Shown here piece after piece: positions 40,101 to 52,830 of a stretch of DNA of 64,000 bases (the stretch's first letter is position 1; every line of letters begins with the position of its first letter). A model generated the notes under the pieces. That model ran no database searches and had not been told where the DNA came from. It was given only the letters and a program-made list of their open reading frames with translations. This DNA comes from Glandiceps talaboti (Eukaryota; Hemichordata; Enteropneusta; Spengelidae). The DNA is taken from assembly GCF_964340395.1 (NCBI RefSeq), contig NC_135561.1:17293240-17357239 (forward strand). Reading direction: 5' to 3'. The position numbers and the translations under genes were made by a program.

Positions 40101-42267
40101 ACTGCATATATCATACCGTATGTAATGTATGACAGAGTGAATACGGATAATTTCTTACCAATACAACATTGGCGACTGGTAGGTCCAGAACACAGTAATG
40201 GGTCAGCCTTAAATGGTACTGCACATTGGGTCTTATCGGTGTACTGACAGGTTCCTCCTAATTCATCACATAATGAATCATCTGAAGGTACAATAAATCA
40301 GATCCAAAAGAAAAAGATTTATAGTAATAGTTTATAAAGATTATCTGTTTCTTCGTCAACAAATATTTCATTCAAAAGCATTTCATTTTTACCATATGAT
40401 CTTTACGGTAAATTTTCAACCCTGTTTTATGATATTTTCAAAAGAATCACAAGCTGAGTATATGCGTTTTGCTGTGTAATGTTTACTGCACACATGAACA
40501 GAGTATAGTATTTTCCTTATTGGTGCGTGCTTAACAACCTCTTGAATTTGACTGTGCTTATCTCGGCATTCAGATATATAACTTGTGAAACATCTGGTGT
40601 AATTTTATTACGTGTATGAAAATGTTGAGAAAATCTCCACTTTGAAATCAACTGTACACACAATATCAGAAGACAATTATCATGCCATAGAAGGCATGCA
40701 CCGACATCAAAATTATGCTAGTATACTAGAATAGAGATTTTATGTAAGGATGTTCGCCCGAGTAACAGATCTACGTAGGACACATAAAGACCACTCATAT
40801 ACTTAAATTGACTGACAAATGAAATTTATTTTTGTTGTTAAGTTCGGCCTACAGAAGGTAAAGGTCAGGGTCAAATATAAAAGATACGGACGGAGGGGTT
40901 ATATTCAATAATATAGAGACATATAACCTAGTCAAGTGCCTCTCTGATTTTTAGATATTGCAGAAAAGATTAATTATTACACCAAATACAGCCAAGATTC
41001 GAAGAAGAGATGGTGTATGCAGGATCATGGTGCATTTGTACAACACACACGGCTGCATTCAATCTGTGTCTATGAAGGTCAACATCAAGGTCAAAAAGAA
41101 GGACACCAAGAAAAAGATAACATCTTATACAATAGGAGGAGATATGTTAATGGTGTCTGTATGTCTTATAGTTACTGGGCTGTTGCATAAATTACTAAAT
41201 ATTTTAGACCAAATGTGCTGCCACCTTGTAAAAGAAGTGACATGCGCTGCAAAATTTCCCCTGTTGTTTATTATCTGAGCCCAAGATTTAAGAACATATA
41301 CCACAAAATCTCTGCAATATGGAAGAAATCGATTGATTTTCATAATTTACCTTACAGGCCAAGGTTATAGGTCAAGGTCTGAATGGACAACTTTTGCCCA
41401 ATACTATGGGGTTGGACACTTGAATTGAGTCTCTATACATGTACTACACCTTTGAGTTATGCACTAAATATTGGTTTTTAACTACATGTCTGGTCGCCAT
41501 TCGGTAAAATTTGATAATATTGTGAAACAAAGTGACGTGCGTATGTACCTTATAATATGTGATCTTTGTGCCAGGTTTGATTTTTCATATAGAAAAAATG
41601 GCATGCTACGGAAGAATGAAGGCATGACGGAGCCCATTATTGTAATAACACCCTTTTGTGTGGCTAAATATTGATATTTCGATAAGTGTACAAAACCTCA
41701 ACAAGACCGATAACTGCAACAATAGTGAAGCTTCAACAATGTGTATTTGAATGAATACTTAATGTTATAGCAATCGTATCATAATCCCACTTCACAAAGT
41801 CCCTGTGAAGAGCTGTTACGATTCACACACAACAGTAAAGAACTCAATAAAGAGACCTTCCCGAATCTCATGTGAAATTCAGAAACTGACTATTGCGATT
41901 TGCCTGTAAAACATCAGACATTGTTTGATCCCCCTGGACTGGGACGAAATGAGATCACGAAGCCAGGTCCAGTAAGAACTTACCTAAATTGTCTAAAATC
42001 TGACATGAACTTACATAGGTTAAATTCGGACACTGGTCTTACAAGGGCTAAATTCGGACACTGGTCTACAGGGGCTAAATTCGGACATTAGTCCTACAAT
42101 GCCGCAATTCAGTCAATGGTCTAACATCTTATGACACCAGATCTGTTATGTAGGATGGTGTTCCTTGGAGGTACAAAACATTAATAATATCTAACTTGTT
42201 AACTAACTTGTTAACTAACCATAGACAGTGGAGGGGCTGTCTATGCACTGTCTATGAACTAAATAAA

Positions 42268-42327
<60 letters not shown>

Positions 42328-42943
42328 GATGTGAAAAATGACGAGCCAATTTGCACAGTTGTTGAGTAACTGTCATACACATGCCTAGTGTTACAATTTG
42401 TTAAAATCACACTGTCCAAGTTGATATCCAGTATAGACACATTCTAAAGAGAATTATTTCCACTTTCATCATAATAATCTAACAATTTCTGATGAAGAAC
42501 ATGACAACGAAGTTATTCTCTTTTGTCCATTAACTGCATCGTTAAAGATGTGCTTTAAATTTAAAAAAGAGACAAACTGGCTACATGTTTCCTATAATTG
42601 AACAGACAAAGCATACTCACCCAAGGGACTGGTTGTCTGCTGCAAATAAAGAAATATAACATTCAATAGGTGTACAATCTTTATTGTGTAAATACAACAA
42701 AATCGTGTAGTTTGAAACACTGGCATTGTATTAACTTGCTACGTTAGTAGCTATGCTACATTTGTCAAACGGGTATATCTTAATTTCCTTAACAAGTACC
42801 TTGGATAAAGTGAAAATTTTGCCATAAATGACCAATTCGACAATAAATGTGAAATTTCGAAATGCTATACTTACTTCGCTCTCTGCTTCGACTTGTAGAG
42901 TAGCTAACACAGCCAACAACGCAATATTCAGTGGGAACTTCAT
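37161..42943 (-). CDS. Secreted six-cysteine-module plus vWD-domain protein (copy A)
   Basis: Six exons: 42,875-42,943, 42,621-42,639, 40,159-40,281, 38,900-39,022, 38,065-38,300 and 37,161-37,466. All introns are GT-AG and phases agree (0,1,1,1,0); the joined frame is 876 bp, 291 residues. Residues 1-20 are a signal peptide. Residues 30-70 and 71-111 are two six-cysteine modules of 41 residues, each on its own 123-bp phase 1-1 exon and each ending in CC (SRQCC, GDRRCC). The first resembles small CC-terminated cysteine domains attached to invertebrate secreted enzymes. From 115 to the end is a short vWD domain: [10 protein letters not shown] start and [16 protein letters not shown] end. The expected C8 and TIL domains are absent. 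A cryptic donor (AG then GTACTT) overlaps the end, but 3' flanks homologous to copy B suggest the stop is real. Likely an extracellular adhesive, mucus or defence protein. Confidence 0.85.
39605..39765. repeat. Dispersed repeat, copy 2 of 2
   Basis: Same orientation and block order as 8,565-8,725, here inside the third intron of vWD copy A, between exons 3 and 4. It is not evident at the matching place in copy B, so it probably inserted after the duplication. Confidence 0.6.
40840..41400. promoter_or_regulatory. Cluster of AGGTCA half-sites in intron 2 of vWD copy A
   Basis: Repeated AGGTCA/AAGGTCA motifs occur here: aaggtcagggtcaaat, aaggtcaacatcaaggtcaa (containing TCAAGGTCA) and ataggtcaaggtct. 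This is the half-site of many nuclear receptors, and TCAAGGTCA is the extended monomer site of the NR5A/ERR type. Similar motifs recur in the equivalent intron of copy B. They could equally be a decayed repeat family, so regulatory function is only a possibility. Confidence 0.25.
42015..42105. repeat. Three-copy 27-28-bp tandem repeat
   Basis: The unit ggctaaattcggacactggt occurs three times with small changes, followed by a fourth degenerate remnant. It lies in intron 2 of vWD copy A. The equivalent place in copy B (about 63,100) has one unit only, so the expansion is specific to copy A. Confidence 0.75.
42255..42326. repeat. (AACT)n/(AAAT)n microsatellite
   Basis: About seven AACT units followed by about nine AAAT units, in intron 2 of vWD copy A. 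Confidence 0.95.
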
Positions 42944-45900
42944 CCTCCGAGAAGTGTATCGATCGATGAAATCTTCTTGCCAGCAAACAAGTTTATCACC
43001 AGTTCGTCTCGAATATTCTCATTATATAGAATATGTAGACCCCTTAGACCACCAATAAATTTGATGACACGTTGGTGTTTCCGGTACACGTTGACGGATT
43101 AATGATGATGCGAATGATCTGTGACGTTTCTGGAATGATTGATAGCTGAGGACCGAATGTACTTTGGTAAGTCAGAAACCTGCTCTCACAGTTTGGTGAT
43201 CTAAAAGAACTATTCCTTACTGATAATATCAAAAGGCATCACGAAAACACTTTCTTTTCTTTTCTTTTTTTTTTTTTGGGGGGGGGGGGAGGGAGGTTGT
43301 TTGTGCTTTTATATTAGTTTTATAATTTCCTTATTGTATAATTGAGTAAAATTAATAGTTTCGTTGAGGAAGAACGTTTTGCTGCAAATGTGATTAATAT
43401 GCTATGCTATTGTTGTCTTTTGGTTTCTTAAAGACAGAACTGCCCTATATAAAGAGGATTATTGCTAATCTATGCAAATGCGGGGAATTCAAACTGCAGT
43501 ACAGAGCACTAGCTTCTGGGTCTTGTTTTCAGCATTTTTTCTGTGCTCCGAGAAACACACTGGTCATATGTATCATGTACATATTGATTGTGAATGTCGT
43601 AGGATGGTAACTTGATACACAAAATAGTTGAAAATCAGTCTGTTTGTTTCATAGAATGAAAAAAAAACTTTCCAAATGAGACAAATCCCCCTGCAAACAG
43701 CTGCTTGGATTATGTGTCATTCGGGATTATTCAAATATGCGGCATTTGCATGTGAAAAACCCAGATATAGGGAATGTTTATATTTCGGTGATTACTTGCC
43801 AGTGAGTCATCACAAGTTCTCCATCTCCAAACATACAGTCAGTCATATGCAAAATAGGGTCCCAGGCGCCGCCAGTTGCATGTTTAAGGGAAATCGAAAT
43901 AACCGTACAACCATTGAAACCTCCATACAACATACAGTGACAGAGGGGTTTTAAAAATTATAATAAAATTGGACACCGACTTGTATACGTTGATAGCTTG
44001 TCTGTAAATATCACATTCGTTCTTTTCGCTGACGTCTGTGTTTCAGCACAATTACCCACAGTTCCATGCACCATTTTGCTTCACCTTGCGGCGTTCTTTC
44101 AGGTAATGTTTATGAAGTATTTACATCACGAGCCGTTGTTCCATGTTGCGTACATATTGACTGTTTCACATGTTTTCTAGTGCATCAACATGCCTTGATG
44201 AGGCCCTGGCGTCAACTTCAAGTAGCACTCCAATTACAACAAGCTCCTTGCCGTAAGATTTGACACGAACAAGTGACAATGCCTACTACAGTCACTTGCC
44301 CGTAGATGTTCGCCAACTACATGATACAAAGATTCCTTTCATCAAGGGAAGACATTTTCCAGACACATGGCAAATTGGCCGGATGTGACCTACATAGATG
44401 TTACATAGCTCCTCGTGAATTGCCTCATTTTCCACATGTTAAGCTATACCAAAGCGGAATATAAACACTACATATCGATGATCTCAAGATGGATGACTGA
44501 AGTATGTTTTTCACATGAAGATAGAGGACCTGCATTACGCCTTCCGTGACTTTAATTTTGCTAAACAAAATCCTGGGCATTGTACCCCTCTCGAAAATAG
44601 CTCCAGTACAAATATTTTGATCTTCAAAATGAGTAGAATTCTTTCAAGTTTTGAATCCAAATATTTCCACGGAACTGTCATGTCTATCTTGAAATAATTG
44701 ATAGGTTTTCACAGTTTTGCTGTAGTGTTTGCATAATTCTTTGGACGTGAGGTATTTCAGATTATGGCATAGATATTTTGTTAGTCACACCTGGCCAGTT
44801 CACCCTGCCCTTGGAAAATTCCTACCATTGATATTGGTTTACTTCGTATATACAAATTCAGCAGAAGAGACAAATCTGCGTAAGAAATACAGTCAGAACA
44901 GACAATAATGTTGCTTGTGTCTGCCTCTTGCAGCGGGTGATGTCACGACCCATATGCATACATTGAGGTACACTTATTGCATGTGTCCTTCTTTGGGCAG
45001 ATGACGATTTAGTAAATGCCGATTACGTGAAAGACACCTAAATATTTATAACAGACGAAACAAAAGCGTGTATGACCGTACACTGCATGTGGAATATACA
45101 GTGTGCCAGTAGAGTTTACTGAAACATGAGAACTATGATTGTCAGATATATCAATGGCATTAGTTACACCAACTCGGACTGCACTACGGGCATTGCCAAA
45201 TACTGAAAAAGTCTGATGTGACCCGGGTTCTTACTCCCTATCTAACGACCATTTGTCACACTTCACGATGACGTGACATTGCTGAAATATCCATTATCAG
45301 ATAGCATCTAATAAATAGACTGATTATAACTTATTAGATTTGTGACTAACGTACAATATTTTAGACGATAATATCCGATAAAAAGTACTAATTACAATTT
45401 AATATTACATTTTAGACCATAACTTAAAATCGTTGACGATATTATTTGATAAAATTACTATTGTGCCTAGAAAATCTTCTCTTTCGTCTAATACTAGACT
45501 CTGAATCAGATCAAACAAAATCGTCTGATAAAAAATATTTGAAATTTGACTGAGCCTTCCCAATGATATGAGTCACATTGTTCTCTCTAAAATTCAACCA
45601 AGAGTCTAAAATCAAAGTTAGATTCAACACTGCCGTCTGATAAAGTTAGACGTTCTTGTGCTCACGAGTAGTCTAGACACCATACTGCCGGGCTTTCTTT
45701 CGATATTAAGTTTCCAAAAGTCGGATTTCAATGGAAGTGCACATTGAGAGCTGCTCTCTAGAGGTGCTGTCATCCTTGGCTCGGATCTTGATTGGCAACC
45801 TTCTGAGCGTAGATCCGGGTCTTGTTATAAGACTACCTAATGAGCTACCAACCTGCTTTTGGCTGGACTATGACATTACTTTTTTATCAGATAATATCAT

Positions 45901-46235
45901 TTGAAATCTAACTTCTAGTCTTCAGCGAACTTGCATAGGATTTGACTGGCCTCAACTTTAATAGTTACATCAGACTCCGAATCGGTCTAATAAACCAAGC
46001 ACGAAATTTACCCCGGAGTTGCGCTGGTTCGGTAATAGGTTTAAATTTGGTTTGGGCTGCATTTCTCCGTCACGAACTTGTATTTGTATATTTAGTAAAC
46101 TGTTCGACCCATAAAGCTATTTTGGGGTCCCTTTTCAGAATTCAAAATTTTAGACGTAATTTCCTTGCTTCAAGCGGTCACACTGATTTACATTCACACC
46201 TTCTCTTTATATGTTACTCGATTTGCTACTGACAA

Positions 46236-46408
46236 GACTGTATGTATGTATATGTATGTGTATGTGTGTGTGTATGTATGTATGTATGTATGTATGTACG
46301 TATGTATGTATGTATGTATGTATGTATGTATGTATGTGTGTGTGTGTATGTATGTATGTATGTATGTATGTATGTATGTATGTATGTATGTGTGTTGTGT
46401 TGTGTTTG

Positions 46409-46453
<45 letters not shown>

Positions 46454-46455
46454 AT
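46236..46455. repeat. (TATG)n then (CTGT)n microsatellite
   Basis: TATG blocks to about 46,390, then TGTGT and CTGT units. Confidence 0.95.
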
Positions 46456-49400
46456 ATGCCTTGATTTGAACTTGGCTTAATGTATGCATACATGCTGAGA
46501 AACGTAACGTGGAAGAGTATCGAGAATGACTCGAAATGAATGACATAAATGACGACAACGACGACAGTGATCACTATAAATCTAAAGGACGATGCAAGAA
46601 TGATACAATTACAATATCTTATCAAATGGCTCTGTTATTTGACAGACAAAATTCACCGGGAGCCGGTGCGAACTTAATCAAATAAAGCAGCCTCAAAGCG
46701 TGCACCAGTTGTCATCACTGGGTAGCCAAAGTGCAAAGTAATCCATAATCCTATGACAGGAATAAATATAGCACTCATGTACTTGAAAGTTATAAACTGA
46801 AAGAAATCATTATGTTACCAATGCAGCTGGCATGAGATATATCACGAACAGTAGTACTCAAATGTAATTTCTGCAACAACTGTGCACATTACCGTACAAG
46901 AAGATCCAATAGGACACATATCATAAAATGTGTTTAAAGGAGAATTATCGCCCTTTGCGGTGTGCATACTTCGTGTGGTATTATCGATTCAAGCGGGTAT
47001 TGCAAAGAGGTAATTGCAAACCTACTTATCAGGTTACATGTAATGAGAAGTTAGTTGATTGAAATTTCCGCAACAGCTGTGCAACACATTACCGTATAAG
47101 TAGTGTTTAGCCAATGTGGCACACGTTAGGTTAACATTAATTAGGTATAAGTCAGTAAACAAGTAACCTCATCGACTATGAATAGATTGGCAATTACCTG
47201 TTTGCAATTTGTACCACATCCAAGATGTCAAATGTTTGTTTGTTTGTTTGTTTGCTTGTTTTCGTAAACATAACTAACTAAGCCTGAGTGCCATGTGATT
47301 GTACTGGCTATTCGCCGATGTGAGAGAATAATCCTGTAACACGTTATTTACTGAAGTGCAGATGTTTAGATGAATTTGTTCTTTGTTGATACCGTGGTAA
47401 AATCAAATGTCGTTAAATTGGAACCAGTTTTTAATACTGAGTAATTAACATCGACCTAACTGATGAAAACAGACGGTGCCATTGTCATTGACACGTAACA
47501 TGTAACACATAACACATAATACCCAATTTTTTCCCCTTATTACTCGATTTGGTCTTGAATTAAACATTTCATGTAGATTTTAATCATTGATCTTGCTGAT
47601 ATTGTTATCAGACAAATTTCAATTTTAGTGTCATGGAATGTCTAAGAGTTCATGCTTATTCCTATTGAGGATGCTTAATGGAGTTACTTGATTTTTTTGA
47701 GCAGACACATACCTAGACTGTATTTTGATAAGACTGATATTCATTTGGTATTCTGAAATTATTGTCTTTTATGAATACCTATGAATCGGATATACCTAGG
47801 CCAACTTCATCAAATGGTTTATGTTGGAAAACTAATCACAAACTGTATAAAGCAGAGAATAGGATATATTTTCTTTCATTTTCAGCTTGTCATTTTTCAG
47901 CGTTTTATACTTTTGGGGTTTGCACTCCAAACTTAATTTATTAAAAATGTCGGATAATTATTGTTGAAAAAAATAGAAATTAATACTCAAATCATTGCAA
48001 CTAGTCGCAAACCATGCACGTCAGTGCCAACACCTTGCTTTTGCTTAAAAAGAATATATGCTCATCGGAGTCTTTTTGCTGGTCGAAACCTAAAATGTAT
48101 CAACCATGTGGATATCTGTACTTCCAATACAACAGTGTCATCATAATGTTAAATGATGTTCCTAGACTTGCAGGTAATTTCTTTGGTATTGAAAATTGAA
48201 GAAATTGAGAGAATATTCTCTCAGAAAAAAAGGCTAGTAAATGAAATTTGTTATTAATGTAATGACGTAGAATGTTTGATTAGTAAAGACTAACAATCTG
48301 TCTCTGAAATAGAGGGGCGATAGTGGTAATTTAGTGGTCAATGAAATCAAGTTAGCTTTAGAGACATGCAGAGTCAATTGCTGGCCTTATGGAAGGATAC
48401 AATTATTTTATAAATTCAAGGTATAACAGTTTAGATCCAGAGGTCATGAGATGTCAATGTCACTGACCAGTCCATTTCTGAAATAATGGAGAAGCCATAC
48501 TAGATTACCATCTGTACAAACCACTTTCAATATAATAATTCTAACGGACAACTGAACGTACGGCATCAACAGCATGTGTTGACAGTAATCAGAGACTAAT
48601 CCCAAATGCAGACCACATACTCGTATGTTTTATATCTATTCAAAACCATGATATAATAAATTATTGTTTCAACACGTTCAGTAGCGTGAGGATTCAGTTC
48701 TTGGATGGATTTCATTCAGCTAACTTTATTGGACAGAGGAAATTTATCTTTCACAGCATTTTTTTAAACATGTTATTGGTGTACGTGTATGTGGTGTAGC
48801 GCCTAAGCTGTTCAATGAATGCTAGTTGGGACTATAATGTATATGTTGAACCAACCGAGTGTGTAGCAGCAGATCAATCGGTTGGTGCGATATCTTCACT
48901 ATTATAGCTCTTCTCTCGCTCGTTAACCAGTACATGCTCATTGCATGTAAACAGCACTGAGCATTTACACTGCATCACTCAAAGCCGAAATTTATGAACG
49001 TTAACCTTACTCACCAAATTTCGGCCCATATTTTAGAAAATGGAAATAAGGGGAGGATCATATTTTACTTTGTCTCATTTTTTTAAAGTTAACCTAATCT
49101 GCATTAGTTTTGTGATTTCGCATGATCCCATCCAGTTCCGAATTCTACTGCTTCTACATCCCACCACTAGTACTGCCACCATTGTAAAGTAATGTCATAA
49201 CACATCACTGCAATGGAGTGCATTAACTGTTAGTTGTGGTGTGAGGCCAGGAGCTAGCTTTATAGGAGAGGGTCTCACAATTGCAAAGTTAAGGGGGAAC
49301 AGCTTGGGACAATATTTGCGGATAATGTGTTGGAGCGGAAATGTTGTCCTCGGTCCTGAAGTTGTCATCAGTTGTGCGCTCCTCTTGTCTTTGGGAGTTC

Positions 49401-52400
49401 CGGCCATCAGCTCAGTCTATTAGATCCAACGCAGGCATTGATTTAATACAAACACGGTGTTAAATATTTTTTCATTGAAATATTTGAACAGGGAGGGTCA
49501 TATTTTAGAGAATGGAAATTAACAGGTCATGGACTAGGAGGGGGAGGGGAATCACAGTTTATGCCACAGACCGAACTTGAATTTCCCCGACCCTTCCCCC
49601 TTGTAATTACCTTTAAATAACCCCCCCCCCCAAAAAAAGAGAGAATAAAGTTAGTGTTTTATTACCAGAAGTAAAGTTGTAAATGAATAATGAATGGGTT
49701 TAACGTTTTCATTACCGATTTATGCATATAAAATGTTAGCATGGCGCCGGCTACCCTGATCTTACGGATTGCATCAAACATGTGACATGCACGTCACGTG
49801 ACAACTAACCTAGATAATATTTTCACGTAGTCATTTTCACGAGAAGAATGTGATCGTGAAGGTAGGTACATACACCTTTGTGCTGAGGTCGATCAACGGC
49901 AGATGACTCATGGATATCCACAGACGTCACTGTCAATGCGACACACTGGGTCTAAAAATAGGTCAGGGTAATTTGCATGGTGAGTGTGCACACAAAGTGA
50001 ATCACATCGAGTGAAGGTTGAAGTAATGTGTAATGTCATGTATAAATGAGTTCATGGAGATTTAACGAACGGAACAAGGCTAATGTCAAGTTTATCCAGG
50101 GGTGAACAAATCATTTTGTGAACTGGTGAACCCCGGACCAGTGATTAAAAAATGAAGTGGTCCTGCTGAAAAAATTAGTAGTCCCAAGTCCCGCTAATGT
50201 GAAACATTGAAACTTGCCTATGAATCTGTATATTCAGACGTACACCACTTTTAGTTGAACAATATCCAATTTATAATAATAAATATAAAATTGACATGCT
50301 TGGTTTCAGTCAATTGACAATTCTATTTTGTTTGTAATGGTTATTTTTGAGGCATCGACGAAATGAAAAACCTCGAATGACGACTTCACTTGGATCTCAC
50401 GAAGGCTCAGGAATTTGACAGAAATATGCGACAAGAACATTGGAAAACAGTGCAGTATAACAACAAAAGTTGTACTACGTTTTGTCAAACTTGTCGGGAA
50501 AACCCAGACATTTGCTAACAAACCATCACAACTGTACAAAGAAACTGACCCCTTCAAAGTTGATGCTATAAAATCTCACGAAAAAAAATAGGAACACATA
50601 CACTGCCTGAATAGAGAGGGAGTCCGTGTGGCGGTATCGAGATAAATTCAAATTCGCCAGTCCTCGAGGCTTTGGCAAATATCACAATACAGTGCTAAAA
50701 ATGATACTTCGTTGACTATCTGTAACCCTAGAATCAGACTGTTCATTTTGTGTCATGCTGGTCAGTTGTTTTCCTATAAATCCATAGTTCAAAAGATTGA
50801 TCATTTTTCGTGTTGTCCATTTATAAATTTACAGCCATTCGCATTTCAGATCGGGTCTAAATTATTAACGAGATGGTTAGCCACACTGCAAATGTACTTG
50901 AGAAATGTTAGCTTATTTGAGAGGTAGTGTTGGACGTCCTATGTTTAAATAAATAAAATAAACATGCAAAAACAAAAGTACGAGTGTTTGCACATATTTC
51001 TTGGTGCACGACACCATCGTTGAGTTAGCATCTTATCCTTCCTTGAGAAAAGTATAATAAATGCCAGACTCTCAAACAAAAGGAAATGAAAATATTTTTG
51101 AGAAGAATATTTATATACATTTATTTGTATACCTATACATGTATTACTTATTGCTATTTTTTCTATATAGTTTGTAAAACAGTGTGCATTGCTTTGATAG
51201 TGTACAGGCCTGTATATGCATGAATAAATATACATGTTCATATATACATATATTCATGATTATTAATTTCAATTTCAAATTATCATGCAAATTTTTAATT
51301 GTATTCATTACTTTATTAAGTTGCTTTTCTTCTTCTTTTTTTTGGGGGGGGGGGGTGGTGGGGAGTTTGGCTTCCTGTGCATTATTATGAATGTTTATTT
51401 AATTTTTTTAAAACTATATTTACAATTCGATCAATTTAGACGTAAAAATATCATACATCTACCTTGAATTTAGGATTTTCGTCAGACATTTTTACATTGT
51501 TTTTATAAACAATATTTGTTCAAAGTCTTATCTTGGTAGTTCACACAGATACACACACAAACACACACACATGCACATACACACATAGAGACAAATATAA
51601 ACAATCTGTTATGTTTATTGGGTTGGTATGGGCTATTTCTTTTCGGAGGATGTGGCAGAGAAAAGAACAATTTGGTTTGATTGGCCTTCACAAAATCCAG
51701 TCGAGTTGGTAACAGATTTAAATGGGTTAATTCCAAAGATAGTCCTAGTAGACCATTTTAATGATTGTTGTCCTTTTGGAAAGGCCTGTATGATTTGGTT
51801 CTAGTGAGTAATGTGAGTAAAACCCTATTGTAATAATAAGCCATATAAGCCCTTAAACTTTGGCGAGATGTCTTGAGCAGCACAAGTTGTAGTACAGGTA
51901 TTTCTGACAATCCATTGAAATGTCAGTTGATACAAAGCTCTCAGGTAGGTTATCTGCAGTCAGTATTGAGATGTCCATCATTGAGCTCAGTATTTGGATT
52001 TTATTTCTGTCTCTTCACTGTTTGTTCTTTCTTTTACATGCACTACTCCTAGATGTTCAACTTCATGATGGAAGTAAAAGTGACGACATTTGCTGCCCAA
52101 TTGTACCAATTTTGCTGATCTGAAATAAATATCAAAATATGCCAATCAGTATTTTTATGTGTATTAAAGTTTCTGCAAAATGTCAAGAATGGTTGTCACT
52201 TCCACTTAAGTTAATTTCACTGGTTTTAATAAGAGATTGGGTACAGACTGTTTTCAAAGAATTATAGTGTATTAATTCCTTAGCCTCACCTGTCAACTGA
52301 TGTGGATTTATATAGTGGATGACTCAGGACATTGAGTAGTAGTATGTAGTCATTAACCTTATTTCATGTATCTATTTTGACCACTAAAATTTACATTATT

Positions 52401-52589
52401 CTCTGCAAAGTATGGTGCATCACTGTAGAATTAAAAGTATTCACAAGACAAAGGAAATAGTCAATTCTAGTCACTTTCTACTAAAGGAAAGCTAATGGCT
52501 AATCATATTATTAGCGACATGCACAAATTTTACCCTAACTTAATCAGATGGAGTTAAATCTTACCACCAGTTAAACAAGAAAGTAAGGC

Positions 52590-52830
52590 AGAAATTGTGT
52601 AATAAATATTTTGATTGCTTGGAGAAAAAAAAATTCGGTGATACAAGAAATGATGGAAGTGATAACAAATTATGTACTTTAATAGGATTTTCAATAATAC
52701 ATTTAAGTTTGAAGACTTTTACATCTAATGTAGAAATTTCTCTGGAGAAATTTAGGCTAAGTGATCATAATTTGGGTATAGAAAAGGGAAGAAAAAATAA
52801 ACCAAGATTACGAAGGAAAAGAATAATGTG
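52590..52830 (+). pseudogene. Possible LINE ORF2 relic
   Basis: A plus-strand frame contains LEKKKFGDTRND and later FRLSDHNLGIEKGR. The pattern FRxSxHxLxIEKGR before the C-terminal cysteines is a frequent signature of animal non-LTR retrotransposon proteins. The 40 codons between are degenerate, and there is no reverse-transcriptase core upstream. Confidence 0.4.

Noticed and set aside
43404-43954. Two adjacent plus-strand frames of 68 and 92 codons
   Set aside because: No recognisable domain, no consistent splice sites, and composition like the surrounding non-coding DNA.
44050-44290. Possible carbonic-anhydrase-like fragment on the minus strand (GKELVVIGVLLEV)
   Set aside because: Only about 30 codons, no splice context, no zinc-ligand motif, and the match is too short to mean anything.
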